From assembly GCA_902796785.1 (NCBI GenBank), contig CADBQJ010000100.1:1-6932 (forward strand): DNA of 6,932 bases, read 5' to 3'. Under the pieces are notes generated by a model. That model was not told where the DNA came from. It saw nothing but the letters and a program-made list of their open reading frames with translations, and did no database searches. Below, in pieces: positions 6,039-6,932 of the stretch. Source of the stretch: Fibrobacter succinogenes. GTDB lineage: Bacteria > Fibrobacterota > Fibrobacteria > Fibrobacterales > CADBQJ01. The translations under genes were made by a program, and so were the position numbers. How positions within the stretch are numbered: position 1 is the first letter of the stretch; every line of letters begins with the position of its first letter.

Positions 6039-6046
6039 TAAAGATA
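6039..6046 (-). promoter_or_regulatory. Candidate -7 element for the HTH gene (leaderless or very short leader)
   Basis: The minus strand reads TATCTTTA, 5 nt before the ATG at 6033, close to the FCB -7 consensus TAnnTTTG. If used, transcription would begin at or next to the start codon. The context TTATCTTTAAGGCA resembles TTATATTTAGGCA before the DUF4321 gene. No clear upstream -33 element is visible. Confidence 0.35.
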
Positions 6047-6075
6047 ACATTTGGCGCTTTTGTCGCTTTTTACGT

Positions 6076-6147
6076 CCGAATTTCGACCTTTAAGACGGTG
6101 TTTCGAGAAAAAATCACGGAAAACCCGTCTTAACTGGCAAAATTCGG
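6076..6147. repeat. Nested 72-bp inverted repeat
   Basis: Outer arms CCGAATTT (6076-6083) and AAATTCGG (6140-6147) are perfect complements. After a symmetric 6-nt gap on each side come inner arms TTAAGACGG (6090-6098) and CCGTCTTAA (6125-6133), also perfect. The centre is a 26-nt A-rich spacer in which GTTT and AAAC can add four more pairs. No T-run follows on either strand, so it is not an ordinary terminator. It lies 43 nt upstream of the HTH gene's start and about 300 nt upstream of the pilin start. It could be an operator for a dimeric regulator or a structured RNA leader. Confidence 0.7.
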
Positions 6148-6376
6148 GGCGACCGCGAGCCTCGCCTCCATCGTCGACTTCTTCGCGAAGCGCGAGTCAT
6201 CGTCTACCTCGGGAGCAAGAGATATTCCGTCGGCGCGGAACGAATGTTTCGCGTTCATTTACCTTCGAAGGTGGCAAAGGCGGAAAAATGGCTGAAATTT
6301 TTGGAATTTTTAGGAAGAAAAGTTGAAAAAAAGTTTCCTGGAGAGAAAAACGCTAACGCTTTTGGAAAAAACGGTT

Positions 6377-6384
6377 TACATTTG
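6377..6384 (+). promoter_or_regulatory. Candidate -7 element of the pilin gene
   Basis: TACATTTG matches the FCB -7 consensus TAnnTTTG exactly and would give a 5' leader of roughly 50 nt before the pilin ATG. No properly spaced -33 TTTG is present; the nearest, at 6361-6364, is only 12 nt upstream. A sigma-54 signature was looked for and not found. Confidence 0.35.
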
Positions 6385-6443
6385 GAAGTGTGGTAACCCC
6401 ATGTGCGCCTCCCCCGGTGCACCAACCTCAAAGGAGAAGAAAC

Positions 6444-6932
6444 ATGAAGCAGAAAGGCTTTACCCTCATCGAACTGATGGTCGTCGTCGTCATTCTGGGC
6501 ATCCTGGCCGGTATCGCCGTCCCGAAGATGTTCGGTCTGTCCGACAAGTCCAAGGTCTCTGAAGCGCCCCAGGTGCTGAAGACCTACGAAACCCTGCAGC
6601 AGGCCTACATCGCCGAAAAGTCCAAGATCGGCACGATGGTCTCCATCACCTTCGTCAAGCCCGAAGGCTCGCAGTACTTCACCTATGACGAAGTGGCCAT
6701 CACCGACGAAAACGTGGCTGCTGGCATCGCCAACGCGACCTCCAAGGTCAAGATCGGCGACTGCGGCAACGCTTCGGTTTGGGCGACTTGCGTGCCGAAC
6801 AGCACTGCTGAAATTCTGCGTCGCGTGAGCGAACAGAACACCACGAAGACCGGTGCTTGCACCAAGCTGAGCCCCGCGACCTATCAGACCCCTGGTACGG
6901 TCACTGTTGGCGGCACCACTGGCTGCCAGGGC
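6444..6932 (+). CDS. Type IV pilin-like / pseudopilin protein (3' end outside window)
   Basis: The protein is a prepilin exported and processed by PilD-type peptidase, then assembled into a type IV pilus or type II secretion pseudopilus. The first 163 residues are visible, with no stop before the edge. The leader MKQKG is followed by FTLIELMVVVVILGILAGIAVPK: cleavage after Gly5, Phe6 as the new N-terminus, and Glu at mature position 5 (residue 10), with the hydrophobic N-terminal helix to about 27. The helix continues through DKSKVSEAPQVLKTYETLQQAYIAEK (34-59). The globular part has cysteines at 107, 116, 139 and 161, suggesting disulfides. The ATG at 6444 is fixed by AAGGAG at 6431-6436, 7 nt upstream. 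Its codons are less G+C-extreme than the cluster's, as expected for a highly expressed structural gene. It closely resembles pilins I recall from Fibrobacter; whether major pilin or pseudopilin cannot be settled without the neighbours. Confidence 0.93.
   Translation, partial: MKQKGFTLIELMVVVVILGILAGIAVPKMFGLSDKSKVSEAPQVLKTYETLQQAYIAEKSKIGTMVSITFVKPEGSQYFTYDEVAITDENVAAGIANATSKVKIGDCGNASVWATCVPNSTAEILRRVSEQNTTKTGACTKLSPATYQTPGTVTVGGTTGCQG

Larger units (their letters stand above)
6034..6443. other. 410-bp divergent intergenic region
   Basis: This is markedly A+T-richer than the flanking genes and separates the minus-strand cluster from the plus-strand pilin gene. It contains a possible -7 element for the HTH gene (6039-6046), a nested 72-bp inverted repeat (6076-6147), a perfect 12-bp palindrome ACCTTCGAAGGT (6261-6272), A-tracts around 6293-6350 and a candidate pilin promoter motif (6377-6384). 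The short ORFs here lack ribosome sites and the G+C-rich third positions of the real genes, so I call none of them. Confidence 0.7.

Noticed and set aside
3550..6093. Very long plus-strand open frame (847 codons)
   Set aside because: It is an antisense shadow of gatA, the DUF4321 gene, truA and the HTH gene, caused by scarcity of stop codons in G+C-rich DNA. Its Arg/Ala/His-rich translation is low complexity and has no domain.
6051..6326. Plus-strand 91-codon open frame in the intergenic region
   Set aside because: It lacks a ribosome site, begins at the end of the divergent gene's promoter area, runs through the inverted repeat, and its Ser/Arg-rich product resembles no protein I know.
6094..6396. 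Plus-strand open frame with a possible 50-residue Lys-rich peptide starting ATG at 6244
   Set aside because: There is no Shine-Dalgarno, the third positions are A/T-rich unlike all real genes here, and the Lys/Phe content follows from the intergenic A-tracts.
6400..6443. Leader peptide starting ATG TGC at 6401 before the pilin
   Set aside because: No ribosome site precedes it, and its frame runs into the pilin gene out of phase without resembling a leader peptide.

Overview
The window is G+C-rich bacterial chromosome. It holds a compact, essentially housekeeping gene cluster on the minus strand, flanked by two plus-strand elements. The best taxonomic guess is Fibrobacterota or a close relative in the FCB (Fibrobacteres-Chlorobi-Bacteroidetes) group. 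The support is a GFTLIELMVVVVILGILAGIAVPK-type pilin with a cysteine-bearing C-terminal half, tails of Rpn/PD-(D/E)XK 'transposase' proteins, and TAnnTTTG-like -7 promoter motifs. This is inference from resemblance; no 16S rRNA or other decisive marker is present.

Layout. Positions 1-375 (+) carry two short C-terminal remnants of Rpn-like proteins, one cut by the window edge and one a 58-codon ORF with a good Shine-Dalgarno, followed by a bidirectional terminator. Two copies of a 54-bp repeat containing CTAATCC heptads lie at 64-117 and 384-437, and the second forms the 3' end of the neighbouring tsaE gene. Positions 425-6033 (-) hold seven closely packed genes. In transcription order they are: a signal-peptide/transmembrane/HTH protein of unknown function, truA, a DUF4321-like small membrane protein, gatA, an NlpC/P60 lipoprotein, a monofunctional prephenate dehydratase (pheA), and tsaE. 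Gaps are 6-31 nt, with a 4-nt overlap at pheA/tsaE. The exception is an 84-nt gap after truA holding a candidate promoter and a GC-rich hairpin. Positions 6034-6443 are an A+T-richer divergent intergenic region with a nested 72-bp inverted repeat. A type IV pilin-like gene (+) starts at 6444 and runs off the right edge.

Functionally the minus-strand cluster mixes tRNA and translation quality (TruA pseudouridylation, GatA amidotransfer, TsaE for t6A) with phenylalanine synthesis (PheA) and cell-wall remodelling (NlpC/P60 lipoprotein). I see no defence, biosynthetic or mobile system in it. The least explained items are the membrane-tethered HTH protein, the inverted repeat upstream of it, and the heptad repeat pair that has become coding sequence at the end of tsaE.
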